A stretch of DNA of 64,000 nucleotides from Armigeres subalbatus (taxonomy: Eukaryota; Arthropoda; Insecta; Diptera; Culicidae), in NCBI RefSeq assembly GCF_024139115.2, contig NW_026943556.1, positions 1-64,000 of the forward strand, in the 5' to 3' direction. Shown piece by piece: positions 1 through 11,156 of this stretch (positions are counted from its first letter, which is position 1; each line of letters begins with the position of its first letter). The notes beneath the pieces were generated by a model. The model ran no database searches and was not told the DNA's origin. It saw nothing but the letters and a program-made list of their open reading frames with translations. The position numbers and the translations under genes are program-made.

Positions 1-1690
1 AATTCGAGAATGATTTTGTTCAAAATCCCATCAGACTTCCGTTTGGAAGTCCAAAAGGATTTTTTTTGGGAAGCCCACACACTAATTTTTTAATGCTGAT
101 ATCCAGCAAAATTTTGCTGGTTTTTTTGGTGCTGTAAAATCAGCATTTTTTTCAGCAAAAAACATTGCTGGTTTATTTCTGCAAAATAAATGTTTCAGAT
201 ATGACATTTATTATGCTGGAGGATCAGCAAAGTGAAATTGATATTACTGTAAACCAGCAAAACAGTTTTTCAGAATGTGACAGCTCTTATGCTGAAATTT
301 CAGTAAAGCGCTTTTTCGGTTGCTGTCAACCAGCAAATTTGTAGTCCAAAATATGATAGCAATTTCATGGGAAGAGACTTTTGCTGGATTTCCAGCAGTT
401 CATATTTTCCATTATTCCAGTATTCAAAATATTTTTTTTTCTATCAATACATACTATTTCAAAAATGAAGTTGGCATTTTTATTTTATTTCGAGACACTT
501 TATCCGACATTAGGCTTTTTACTTCACATTTAGGAAACCGCCGGACAGGTTTTTATGGCACAGCCAGAGGTTTTTTTTTATAACATCAAACATTGCAAAT
601 ATAGCCATAATTTCTTTGATATACAAGAAATTTATCCTTTGGCCCAATTCTAGCGAAATTGGTTTTGAAACACCACCTGGGAATGATAGAAGAAAAAATA
701 TCAAAACAGTCAAACACTATGTATAAAATTTTACTCAAACTTTTTTCTTATAAATTTTAAATCGCAACGCAATTAACCATAACTTTAAGCACAGCCGATG
801 TAAAAATGTGTTTTGTTTAAGATGCTCTTCGTTCTGCGAAGTGTCCAGCTCAATTTCAAGCAACTAACCACGAGAAAAAAACACCTTTGGGTAACTAATA
901 AAATCGTTTTGAATTCAGTTTGACAGGATGATCTGTCAGAATGCTGGTTTCCAATAAATAATCTAAATTACTGGTTTTCTGTATACATATATATTGATTG
1001 CTGGTTTTCAGTTAATTCAAGTGAATGACAGCGGAAATAAAATTGCTGACTGTTTTTCAGTATTTTGTTTGACTGTATTTCAGTAAACAGTCAAACAAAA
1101 TGCTGTATTCCAGCAATTCAATGAATTGCTGAACCTTGTTCAGTAATTGATATTGCTGGACGATGGAGATAAAATTTGGTCTGCAGAGTGATTCTGTTCG
1201 ATTCAGTATCGATTAGTATCGCCAAAAGGATTACGTTCGGAAGTTTACATAATTTTGTACGGAAATTCGTACGAACGGATATCTTTTGTGCACCCTAATG
1301 GAACTTTGAATAGAATCTTTCTATGCTTCCGAAAGAAATCAAAGAATCTTTCCGTTTGGAATTCTAAAAGGATTCTGTTTGGAACCCAAAAGGGATCCCG
1401 TTCAGAAGCCTAAAAGGCTCCGCTGGGAATTCCAAAATGATATCGATTGGTCAATTGGTCGATCGTACAAAATATCCATAACGATATTGTTTGAAAACCC
1501 AAAATAGTTTAATTGGAAAGCCCAACAGTAATCTGTTGGAAAGCCCAAAGTTTCCGAAAACTGAATGTCTGTAAAAGTCTGTAACTTCACTCAAAAGTCT
1601 GTATAATGTCTGTAATCTGTATGATGTCTATGCAAGAACAAATGTCTGTATAAATACAGACATGTCTGTATGTCTGGCATCCCTGTCCAT
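1..1690. repeat. Degenerate ~26-bp minisatellite, left part, with inserted element
   Basis: Imperfect tandem units of the type 'ttccgaacggaatccttttgg' or its complement are visible at 1-75 and again from about 1170 to 1560. They are followed by a block of 'gtctgta' and 'acagacat' motifs to about 1680. An unrelated element (90-1165) interrupts the array. The same succession, minisatellite then acagacat block, occurs in reverse orientation at 24515-25860. No coding capacity is supported; the short open frames here are by-products of the repeat. Confidence 0.6.
90..1165. mobile_element. Putative non-autonomous element with iterated ccagcaa/ttgctgg motifs
   Basis: Both ends (about 90-330 and 930-1165) are packed with the heptamer ccagcaa and its complement ttgctgg, often as back-to-back palindromes such as 'ccagcaaaattttgctgg' near 111. 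The middle (about 340-920) is plain AT-rich sequence. The block lies inside the minisatellite that continues on both sides, so insertion is the simplest reading. I see no clean terminal inverted repeat or target duplication, so the boundaries are approximate and the class is unknown. Confidence 0.4.
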
Positions 1691-1741
1691 AATACCACTG
1701 CCGGACAGTGGGGGTTAAATTGAAGATACACACACACACAT

Positions 1742-1854
1742 CACTCGATTCAGAGGCGGCGCACAACTGTCATTTTTGTTGATTTAGCTTTGCTGCGTCG
1801 CAGCATTCGTGATATAATAAAAATGACAGTTGTACGTTGCTTCCGTATCGAGTG
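1742..1854. mobile_element. MITE-like foldback, ~36-bp inverted ends
   Basis: The sequence starts 'cactcgattcagaggcggcg' and ends with the imperfect complement '..cgtatcgagtg'. The arms share 'cacaactgtcattttt' against 'aaaatgacagttgt'. The loop is about 40 bp. No target duplication is obvious; a short CA microsatellite precedes it. Confidence 0.6.
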
Positions 1855-2128
1855 GCGTGCCCCCGAATACGCGAGCACTTTTAATCTTGGATTCCGTCAG
1901 AAGTGACCTTAATCGCCCCCGGAAAATCACCCGTCATGCTGCGGCGTCTTCGCGTATTCACTTGCCCGACCGACTGGATGAAAGACTCGTTGTTGTCTGA
2001 CTCGACCGTGCTATGGCTGCTATGATCAGCGATATGACTGAGCAGAAGTAGTATGTTAGACGTGTTCATGTTATAAGCCTGATCAAGCCACACAGGTGGC
2101 AGGATTGGACAGCATGCTACAAGGCCCG

Positions 2129-4140
2129 CACTGTGGTCGGATAGCATGAAATCATGGCATTAATAAATAACTCCTTAGGGTTGCCTCATAGAAGTTTGGT
2201 GTCTTCCACAAAGTTGTTGCTTGATAAATAGGACTACATATGGTAATAAAAAAATAGTTAAGAACTCTACCGCTAGGGCGGCGCTTCAGCTAACTTTTTA
2301 TATGAGCATGACAGGATGATGGTGTCTTCTGCAAAGTTTTAGAATTCAGTATTATGAGCAACTCTTGCGAAGAAACTATCTTTGAAGAGGCTTTTGATTA
2401 TGAGATACAATGCCTTTTTTGTATAAAATGTGCTTTTATTCATAATTTGATTGTTTTTAGTTTAATTTGGTATCTATGTACATTATTTATTTTCGCTGAA
2501 ACTTTCTGTATCCCAGAGAGAAATATATGGTAGGGTCTAAGCCGAGTAACCGACAAACAACCTAAAAAATTGTAAAATTGTAAAATATTTAAAATATATA
2601 GAAAACTCGGTTTATTTTCCCACTCCCTCCACTTCCCACCGAGATTTTATCTCGGAGAGAATCCTTGGGGTTGTAAAGAATGAAACGGAGGAGAATTTGG
2701 TTGCAGAAACTTGCCGTAACTCTCAAACGACTTACTTTTATTTGTTCAACTGAATGGTTTTGCGCTCAATTTAACATACGCCACGAATTTCTTGTATGCA
2801 GTCCTACCATTCTACCATTTATAGTGCCATGCAATATAAATTTTATGCTGGTACTATATTTTTCTTGAATTATAGTTGTAAACATTTTAATATTTATTTA
2901 ACGTTGACATACGAACTGTTTATGCTGAATATAATATGAATACAAAATGTTTTGTACATTAATCATCTAAGAACGTAATTATCTTTTTTTTTCAGAACTA
3001 GAAGCTGTTACACAATTTCCGGTGATGTTTCATGAGAGCCCATTTTCAACGATTTAGATCTTGAAGAGGAAAACAGAATATCGTCAAATATACTGACACC
3101 AGATGGTATTTCTGACGAATCTAATGAAATACACATTTTCAGAATTTAATGATTTACACACTCTTCGAATTAGACATAGATTTACGGACAACGTTAATTA
3201 ATTTATGTTTTTATATGAACAAGTCAGAGCTTGTTAAGAGTATGGTTAAAATCAAACCCTCTTGTTTCGAAATCCGTGTACTTCAGTGTACTAATTTTAA
3301 CTTCAAGGGAACCAAATCTGTAGTGCCATATGGTGATTTCTAAGCTAAATTCCAGACCAATATATTTGAAAATAATACTGAAAAATAACCAAAACGAAGC
3401 TCAGAAAGTTTATGTGATCATTATAATATGAATTTTACGGCCTACTTTGATTGAATAAGTAACAGCTTTCCGTCAAACACAAGCGTAACTCATTGAGTAA
3501 CTATTGAGCGTAACTCAATAAATATTAAGGCACTGTGGAAGATTTACGGCAAATTTCTGCAACCGAATTCGCGCCCGTTACATTCTTCATAACCCAAAGA
3601 TTCTATCCGAGATAAAATCTGAGCGGGAAGTGGAGGGAGTAGGAAAATAAATCGATTTTTCATCATATTTTTGAATATTTTACAAAAATTAGAGCGTTCT
3701 CCAAGTTATTTCATGGTCAAATCGGCTCAGATACTACTATATATTACTCTCCGAGATGCAGCAAAAATGAGCGAAAATAAATATTGCACATAGATACAAA
3801 ATTAAACTAAAAATTATCAAATTTTGGATATAAACTCACATTTTTTACATAAAATGCATTGTATCTCAGAAACAAAAGCATTTTCAAAAATAGTTCCTTC
3901 ACAAGAGTTGCTTATAATCCTGAATTCTTAATTTTTGCTGAAGACACCGTCATCCTGTCATGCTCATATAAAAAGTTAGCTGAAGCGCCGCCCTATCGGT
4001 AGAATTCCGAACTATATTTTTATCACCGTATGAAGGCCTACTTATCATGCAACAACTTTGTGGAAGACACCAAATTTCTATGAGGCAACCCTAAGGAGTT
4101 ATTTATTAATGCCATGATTTCATGATATCCGACCACAGTG
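2129..4140. mobile_element. Transib-like DNA transposon with ~600-bp terminal inverted repeats
   Basis: The left end reads cactgtggtcggat and the right end is its complement (atccgaccacagtg). GCCCG occurs at 2124-2128 and again at 4141-4145, a 5-bp direct duplication. The arms run about 2129-2722 and 3543-4140 and stay alignable throughout; both contain a segment beginning 'ggcattaataaataactcc'. Known Transib transposons make 5-bp GC-rich duplications and have termini close to CACWATGG, which resemble the RAG signal heptamer. CACTGTGG fits this with one change. The central 820 bp is not long enough for a transposase of about 650-700 residues, so the copy is non-autonomous. Confidence 0.55.
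2723..3542 (+). pseudogene. Unrecognised exon-like remnant inside the Transib-like element
   Basis: Between the two long inverted arms lies AT-rich sequence with two acceptor-like signals: a T-run plus CAG near 2987-2995, and 'cattttcag' near 3141. After the first, one frame reads an acidic segment containing NDLDLEEEN and SDESNEI. Its stop comes just past the second signal, after which another frame reads FNDLHTLRIRHRFTDN. This could be what is left of a spliced transposase gene or of captured host exons. I recognise no family; no intact ORF exceeds about 65 codons. Confidence 0.2.
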
Positions 4141-4830
4141 GCCCGCCACGGTTTAGGGGACGGAAAACAGCCTAGCCATTAGCCCACTCACCGTTTCGAG
4201 TCAGTGTCACCCGACTCTACTAAGAGAGTAAAATGTAAGAGTGTCAGCCCTTGCTTTCACAATATTACGATATCCAAGACAAGGTTCGTTAACACGCGGC
4301 CAGAATGCCATAATCAGGATCTCGCTGGCATTGATCCTGATATGTGCCAATTGGCCAATTGGCACTCCTTGGGCTCCTGTGCGCTTTGAGCAGCACACGG
4401 TCACTTTGATAGGGCCTGCTGGCGGACACATGCAGCTTTTTTGTAGAGGTTTAACAGAGCCCTCTGCCAAGCACCACAACGTCCTAGGCAGACCCCCTAA
4501 CTCGCAGAGGCCGTGGAGAGGGGTCGTTAAGCCCTTGGACATAGTCCCTGCTGCCATTAGCACCTTCTTATTTACCACATTGGTCAGAATGCTGGGAACG
4601 GTGGGAGCAGTTAACCTCCACAAACGTCAAATCAGGCAAGCTGGCGGCCATTACCGCTCGCGGAAAACTGGATTGTTAATGCTATATGATGTCAAAAAAC
4701 ACAAATATAAATAAGTTTGCTTGTTGAACACCAAGCTGCGAAACGTATAATGGAAAATTGCAAAGAAGAATAATAGAAGTACCTTCGTCTAAAGACGAGC
4801 TTGGGCATTAGAAGAATAACTAAAAGATGA

Positions 4831-5113
4831 ATCTTCTTCTTCCTCTTACTGGCATTACATCCCCACGCCGGGACAGAGCCGCCTCGCAGCTTAGTGTTCA
4901 TTAAGCACTTCCACAGTTATTAACTGCGAGGTTTCTAAGCCAGGTTACCATTTTTGCATTCGTATATCATGAGGCTAGCACGATGATACTTTCATGCCCA
5001 GGAAGTCGAAAAATGTCCAACCGAACATTTCCTAAGCCGGGCCAGGGTTCAGATCCAGCCACCTTCAGCACAGTTTTGCTTATAGCCGCGCATCTCACCA
5101 CTTGGCTAGCCCC
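4831..5113 (-). mobile_element. Feilai-like tRNA-derived SINE, full length
   Basis: On the minus strand the copy begins 'ggggctagccaagtggtgag', which contains a pol III A-box like a tRNA D-arm. About 50 bp later 'ggctggatctgaacc' is the B-box. A tRNA-unrelated body follows, holding 'atcgtgctagcctcatga' and 'cgcagttaataactg', and the copy ends 'gatgtaatgccagtaagagg' plus a gaagaa-rich tail. This is the organisation described for the mosquito Feilai SINE family. It is the most complete of the four copies in this window and the reference for the others. Confidence 0.75.
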
Positions 5114-5119
5114 ATTCTT

Positions 5120-6410
5120 GGATAAACCGGAAAAGCTCCTGGGTGCACCGGTGGAAATCCTGAATGAAATAGCGTGAATACGGAGGACATTCGGAGGAAT
5201 TTCTGGAGGACATTCCGGAGAGTTTCCGGCAGAGACTTCGGAGAATTTCCCGTAGAGCGTTTCGGAGAATTCCAGGATGAACTTCTCAAGTCTGCCGGAT
5301 GACTTCCGGAAGATTTGTCGAAGGAACTGGGGGAGCTCCCAGAAACTTCCGACCATTCCCGGATTCCTGCAGGAATTTCCGGAGGGATTGGAGAAACTTT
5401 CGAAGAAAGATCTGGAGGGACTTCAGGAAATTCCCGGAGCACCTTCCGTCGATTTCTGGAAAAAGCTTCAGGTAATTCATGGAGGAACTTCTGGAGAATT
5501 CAAAATTTCAGGAAAAACTTCCTGTAAAATTTCTTCAGGCACTTCCGAAGGAATTCAGAGGAACTCCCGAGGAACTTGGAAGGAACTTCGAAAACTTCGG
5601 CAATTATTGGAAGGAACTTCGAAGAAATTTTAGGGTAATTTCTGCAGGAACTTCCAAAATCCTGGAGGAATTCCGGACAAACTACGGTGAAGTTTCCGAA
5701 GGATCTTTTGAAGTAGTTCTCGGAAGAACTTCCACAGAAATTCTCGAAGAAACTCCCGAGTAATTCCCAGAGGAACTGCCGGAGAACTTGCAGGATGAAC
5801 TTCCGGATGATTAGTCAAAGGAACTTTCGGAGGAATTCCTGGAGATCTTCGGAAGGATTCATACCTGCAGGAAATTCCAGGCATTTTGGAAAGGAACTTC
5901 GGAGAATTCGAAGGGTTTCAGAAAACTTCGAAGAACTTCTGAGCAGTTTCGGAACTTGGAAGTTCTGGAGGAACTTCCAGAGAAAGGATTTCAGGAGGAA
6001 CTTTCAGAGGAATTCGGAGGAATTTCAGAGGAACTGGAGGAACTAAGATTCAGAGGAACTTCAAAGTTCTCAGAGGAACTTCAGAGTATTCCCCGAGGAA
6101 TTTCGAAGGTTTCAGAACTTCGAATTCAGAAGAAGTTTCAGAGTTTCCGAACTTGCCGGATGATTTATCGGAAGAAGAACTTTCGGAGGAATTTCTGGAG
6201 ATTTCCAAGGAAACTCGGAGGATTTCCTGGTAGAACTCAGGGGATTCAAGGCAACTTCGAACGAATTACGGAAAAAGCTTCCGGAGTAATATAAGAAAGA
6301 ACTTTCGAAGGAATTCCTGGAGGACTTGCAGAGGAATTGTCGGAAATTCCCGGACTTACGGATTGAACTTCCGGAGGATTTGTCGGAGGAACTTTGAGGA
6401 TAGTAATCAA
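5120..6410. repeat. Degenerate ggaacttccggaggaattt minisatellite
   Basis: About 1.3 kb of imperfect short units built from ggaactt, ccggagg and gaattc motifs fills this stretch. It produces overlapping open frames in several phases on both strands, rich in Glu, Phe, Arg and Ser. None has a recognisable domain and all share the repeat's amino-acid pattern, so none is a gene. The SINE at 4831-5113 abuts its left edge. Confidence 0.7.
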
Positions 6411-8400
6411 TAAAACATGAAGTGTTTTACCGACACCCAGACACGTTTTTTGCAACATGGCATTAACTTCTCTCTTTCTCCATTACGTAGAGTAGCACCA
6501 GTTAATAAAGGGTAGAACGACAGTTTAAGTTGATTAGGCAATAATCAAAAATGTTGGTGAAACAGAATCTTTATTGCGTTCTCTGAACAACTTTAAGTAA
6601 ATTTTTATTCTTTAAAAGATTGCCATTTGCGATTCAACGGTATCTGTGGTTGTTGAAAAATTTATGAAAACTATAGCTTCAGAAATGTTTTCGGGTAATG
6701 GATTTCTGTAGTGTTCAATTCGGTGGTAGTGTCCTTCAGTCAGTGTAATGGCATTCAGGGTAGTGGGGCTCGACAAACCATAAAGCGATAAATAAACTTG
6801 CATTTGAAAAAATGGATGTCATGCCCATAGAACTAGGAGTAAATCACTACTTGGGCCTATGGACCCGATTCGGCTCTGCACGAAAACTAAAGATTTATAC
6901 TTTTGAAGCCGTAGGCTTATGATTTTATTTTAAAAAGTCTCCCGTTTATTTCGCACAATACTCAATATTTTTAACCATTTATTTCACTCCTAATTGGTCA
7001 ATTATAGAAAACAAAATGTAGATTTCAGACATTCGCTCTCCGTTGCTGCACCACTGAGCCGAGTGAATCTTTCCACTTTTACAAAACAGTATTTTCATAT
7101 AAACACCTACCAAATCCCACAGTACTCGATACAATCATTGGTTGAAGCTGTTAATCGCCACAATAATTCTAAACTCACGCACTTTCATCTTTCTAGTTGT
7201 TCGTTCACTAGACTATAAACATTCAGAATACATTTAAAATGTATCCTCAACCAAACAAAATTCACCTCGGCATAAGAACTTCTAGCCGCACCGTGCTGCA
7301 AAGGCGGTTTTTGTTGAAAAAAATCCTTCATCGTTCATAGGAAAACTATCTAATACGTTGACGCTATCATTTTTATAATTCTCTCGATTACAAAAAGTGA
7401 AAAAAATATAGTTTTAAGCGTTTGGAAGTAATTTGAATGAACGAATATACTTTTCAGCAAATAAAAATTATAAATATTAACATCTGGCATCATGTCGACG
7501 TTGAACGTGCATATTTTTGTTTACGTCGCATTTTCTACCGTCGAGAGAATGAGAGTAAGATGTTGAGATTGAGCGAAATTTTTGGGCCAGAACTAGTTTG
7601 GAAGTGGGCCGGTTTGAAATCGCTATGACTGAAATTAGTGCTGGACATCGTTTATTTAAATCAAATAAAAGCCTTTTTCAAACGATGTTTACCAAGAAAA
7701 GCTATTTTAAAAGCAAAGTGAACCCCATTGCAGTATTCACGAATTGAGGAAAAATGCTTCCTGTCATAAATATCAATTAAATAATGCAGTCATGTGCATA
7801 TTGGGCCAGAATAGAAGAAACCTATTTAATTTATTACGCGATGCAATATACTATTGAACACTCCCAAGCTAATTCATCAAAAAGTAGTCTGTAAATACTG
7901 TTATAAAGTTGGTTATTCATTATAGCACCTGTTAGTACACGGCCAAAGGCATTAATATTGTTCCTATTCCTAATACAAATCGTCAAGCGAAAACAGTGAA
8001 CTATTTATACTCACCAACGATCATTATGAAATAAGTACCGAGGAACGACGCAGTATTCGCTCACAGTGACTATGTAATGGAAAACAGCACACCTCTAACA
8101 CACCGGAAAGCAGAGCAGGAAAAATAATTAGGCAGTTAGACATAACACTACCGAGAATAATGTAACTGGAAACCCACAAATATTCCCATGAATAGGAAAA
8201 CCATCATAATAGACCAACATCTTTGGCACCTGAGCAAAAATAAGAATAATTTGACAGACTAGTAGCAGCATTCGAAACCGAAACCAATCCATCTACAAAT
8301 ATCACAAAAACAATATACACGCCACGATGTGGTGTAATATCAGAAGGTTTCACCATCCGGTAAAGAATAAATATAACAGCAATATGGTCAAAAATTATTG
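6411..8400. other. No identifiable gene
   Basis: AT-rich sequence without a recognisable coding domain. Open frames of 60-75 codons at 6612-6803 (minus), 6994-7218 and 7437-7628 (plus) have no recognisable motif. Confidence 0.5.
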
Positions 8401-8410
8401 AATCTTTGAA

Positions 8411-8785
8411 ATGTATAAACCGACAATAAACCGAGAAACGTATGTTATATACACAGACACCCTTAAGCGTAATCACAACCCGGAAAACCAAAAAATATAC
8501 ATCAAGGGTTCTAGAGACGAGCCAATTTTACCAAGCAACAAATACTACACAACAAGGATCATCAAGCTATTTTCTGTGTTCCCAGCCACATCGGAATCTA
8601 TGGTGATAAGAAAGCCGATGCAGAGCCAAAAAGCCACGCAGACAGGAATGATTTACATACTGAAACTAGGCAGCAATAAAATCAAACTCTTGGAAAAATG
8701 CCAAAAAGTGTGCCTGAATACAAGAGATAACAAACTAAGGGTGATTAAAAACACCGAGCCTCCTACAAACAATCAATTACAGTAG
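8411..8785 (+). CDS. Unrecognised 124-residue ORF, probably a retroelement fragment
   Basis: An ATG-initiated frame encodes a Lys/Asn/Thr-rich protein without a visible signal peptide, membrane segment or catalytic motif. The coding strand is strikingly A-rich, a composition often seen in retroelement ORF1 or gag sequence. An RTE-type remnant lies about 110 bp downstream on the same strand. I do not recognise the protein; it could equally be a chance frame. Confidence 0.15.
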   Translation: MYKPTINRETYVIYTDTLKRNHNPENQKIYIKGSRDEPILPSNKYYTTRIIKLFSVFPATSESMVIRKPMQSQKATQTGMIYILKLGSNKIKLLEKCQKVCLNTRDNKLRVIKNTEPPTNNQLQ

Positions 8786-8894
8786 TGCGTAAGTACGACA
8801 TGTAATGATGACTAGGCTTACAATCGGTCAAACCATAATAACTAATAAACATCTAGGTATACTTGAAAAAAGCCCCACCAAAGCCTCGAGGCTC

Positions 8895-9263
8895 GACGGG
8901 GCCCTCTTGAGACTGCGGGAATACAGTCAAAGCAGCCATTAACGACGCAGCAGAGAACAACGTCGGGTATGGGGACGAAGTCAACGGGATTGGTTCGACG
9001 AAGAGTGCAACAGATTCTGGAGAGAAAGACGGGAGGTCGCGCTACAGCAAGGTTCCTGACGGAATGTGGAACGTTATAGACGGAGCGTAGACGGCGCGCC
9101 TTTTTCAGGAGCAGAAATGCCGCCTGAAAGAAGTGGAGTGCGAGGAGATGGAACAGCTTACCGTTCTCCAGAAACACGCAAGTTCTATCAGAAGCTCAAC
9201 GCATCCCGCAAAAGCTGTGCCGCGAGCAAAATGTGCATGGATAAGGATGGGAGGTGGCGCTGA
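8895..9263 (+). pseudogene. RTE-clade retrotransposon remnant (between endonuclease and reverse transcriptase)
   Basis: Three frames must be combined to read it. The first encodes VKAAINDAAENNV near 8915-8950. The second encodes RDWFDEECNRFWRERRE near 8985-9040, and the last encodes RKFYQKLNASRK near 9175-9215 followed by CMDKDG. These are the linker motifs found between the endonuclease and reverse-transcriptase domains of RTE-type LINEs common in mosquitoes. A TGA after LQQGS near 9057 and several frameshifts show it is dead. Neither catalytic domain is present. It cannot be joined to the RTE reverse-transcriptase piece at 21945-22838, which lies on the other strand. Confidence 0.65.
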
Positions 9264-9279
9264 GAGAAGGCTAAACTGA

Positions 9280-9800
9280 ATAAATTGAAGGATACATACT
9301 CAAGCTTATAATGGAGAAAAAATCCAGTGTCTTGGATAACAGGATAACTCAAAACCATCTTACCGCGTCTCTTGGCCTTCACGAATATGTTATGAACATG
9401 TTTGAATACATATTAAACTTGGAATGGTGAAAAAAGCTAATTTGTGTTGTAGATCTGGGCTCGAGGACGGTTTGGATGTCTCGAGAATCCCAAAACCACC
9501 TGACCATGTCTCTTGATCATTAGGAATATAATATGGATATGGTTGAATACATATCCATGCTTGGAGTAACAGATATACTTGCATAAAACACCAAAAGTTC
9601 CTCATTGGTTTCTGCATCTGATATGTATAGATTCAATCACAATCAATTTTGCAACCATTTTGCTACACTTATACTCCTCAGGTTACATGGTAACTTGTGG
9701 ATCCCATGTTCTGGACTCAAGGACAGTTTGAATGATCTGGTACATCCCGGAAAATATTTTACAACTTGTTTTGTCATTTCTCCATTGTTAATCACGACAA
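9280..9800. repeat. Diverged long-period tandem repeat
   Basis: The phrase 'ctcgaggacggtttggatg..ctcgagaatcccaaaacca' near 9460 recurs in altered form near 9320-9375 ('aaaccatcttaccgcgtctcttgg') and near 9712 ('ctcaaggacagtttgaatg'). Spacing is roughly 140-250 bp. Related units appear at 61490-61850. This looks like an old satellite-type repeat. Confidence 0.45.
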
Positions 9801-11150
9801 ATAGACACTAAATGATTGGTAATACCGCTAAGAAAAATTTGAACCTGAAAGGGTTAATAGTACTACTATTGCGCGATTTGGCGTGATGGAGTCTTCCAGA
9901 CATTTTATCATTAGTTAATGCACTTTTTTGGAGAATTCAGCAATAATCGATCATCGATCGATCACAAAATCACTTTAAACCTGTCTTTATAAATGTTGTT
10001 TGTTGGTTCCTGAAAACTTTTTGAAGACCCCAAGTTCATAATGTTATTACCTTTGCAGATTTATTACATTTTGCACAAACTTTGAACATTTTCATCAAGA
10101 ACAGGTATATGGAGATGCATGGTGCATTTTTCATCAACTTCTGTGACTAACTTTTGTGTAAAAATTAAAGGTGTATAATATTCTGCATACCAGGTAGAAC
10201 TTATGTATTTTCATCAATTATGATCAAGAACAACCTGAGTTAAGGTCTTCTTGAACTTTTATATGATTAATGGTAAAATACGTAAAATTTATTTCGTTTA
10301 AATCGGAGGAAATGATTTTTGATCAAGAATACCATACTTACCTTGTTCATATCAAATCAAAGTCAATTACTTGTCTTTGTTATTCGTATGAGATTGTCTG
10401 TCATATTTTGCCCTTGTCAATTAGCGGTTATATTAAATACTAGTCGCCCGATAGACGCTGTCCGCTTGTGAACTGCCATACAAAATTATCTTATGAATCT
10501 TAATTTAAATTTTTCTGATTTACTTCTCCTTACTCGAAATTTTTGCATGAAGAAATATCATATAAACCCATCGAAAACGATAACGAACATATCCTGAAGG
10601 AATAAGAAAATACATCCAGCCGTTTTCGAGTTATGCGGATACGAACACACAATTTTTTTTATATATGTAGATGCCATAAAATTTTCATTACTTTTTATTT
10701 TCCAAGTTTTTAACGCAGTCACTAAACGGTGTATTTTAATATTATTTGGACTTTTGAGAACATGCAAAAAATGAAATGAAAGAAAATGAAAAGATGATGA
10801 AAAATCATTTTCAAGGATTGTCGACGTAAAGCGTGTCAAACCTCAAAAATAATGAAATTTCTAGCTTGGCTTTTTCTGGAGCTAAAGGACGCCTAGCGTT
10901 TGCACAAAAAAATCGAATTCATCGATTAAACACGCCTTACTAAGAAATCTGATTAAAACAAACTATTGTAGAAAACTGAAACTGTTGGAATATCTATCCA
11001 CCGATTGAAGCACACCAGACAGGAGTAGCCAAAACTCAATACAGGCAGTATAGTAATGAATGAAAAGAGATGGACGTAAAGCAGGAAGGAGGCAAAGACT
11101 ACCGTTATTGAAGATCAGCAGGATGTATCCAAAGAATTGCAGAACAGGGA
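9801..11150. other. No identifiable gene
   Basis: AT-rich single-copy-looking sequence. The longest frame, 93 codons at 10558-10839 on the minus strand, has no recognisable domain. Confidence 0.5.
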
Positions 11151-11156
11151 TGAAGA

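Larger units (their letters stand above)
1870..4640 (-). mobile_element. GC-richer element, possibly a non-LTR 5' region, split by a Transib-like insertion
   Basis: Two blocks richer in G+C than their surroundings (1870-2128 and 4141-4640) flank the transposon at 2129-4140 and share a 5-bp duplication, so they were once continuous. On the minus strand the right block has a stop-free stretch of about 139 codons (4623-4207) but without an ATG start. The left block has an ATG in good context near 2066 opening a short Ser/Asn-rich frame that ends near 1884. The layout could be a 5' UTR followed by the start of a retrotransposon ORF1, but I recognise no domain, so this is a guess. Confidence 0.3.

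Noticed and set aside
4207..4714. Overlapping long ORFs on both strands (139 and 157 codons)
   Set aside because: Neither begins with ATG and GC-richer sequence lowers stop frequency; kept only as part of an unidentified element.
5095..6294. Many overlapping 64-118 codon ORFs rich in Glu, Phe and Arg
   Set aside because: They mirror a degenerate ggaactt minisatellite and occur on both strands and several frames.
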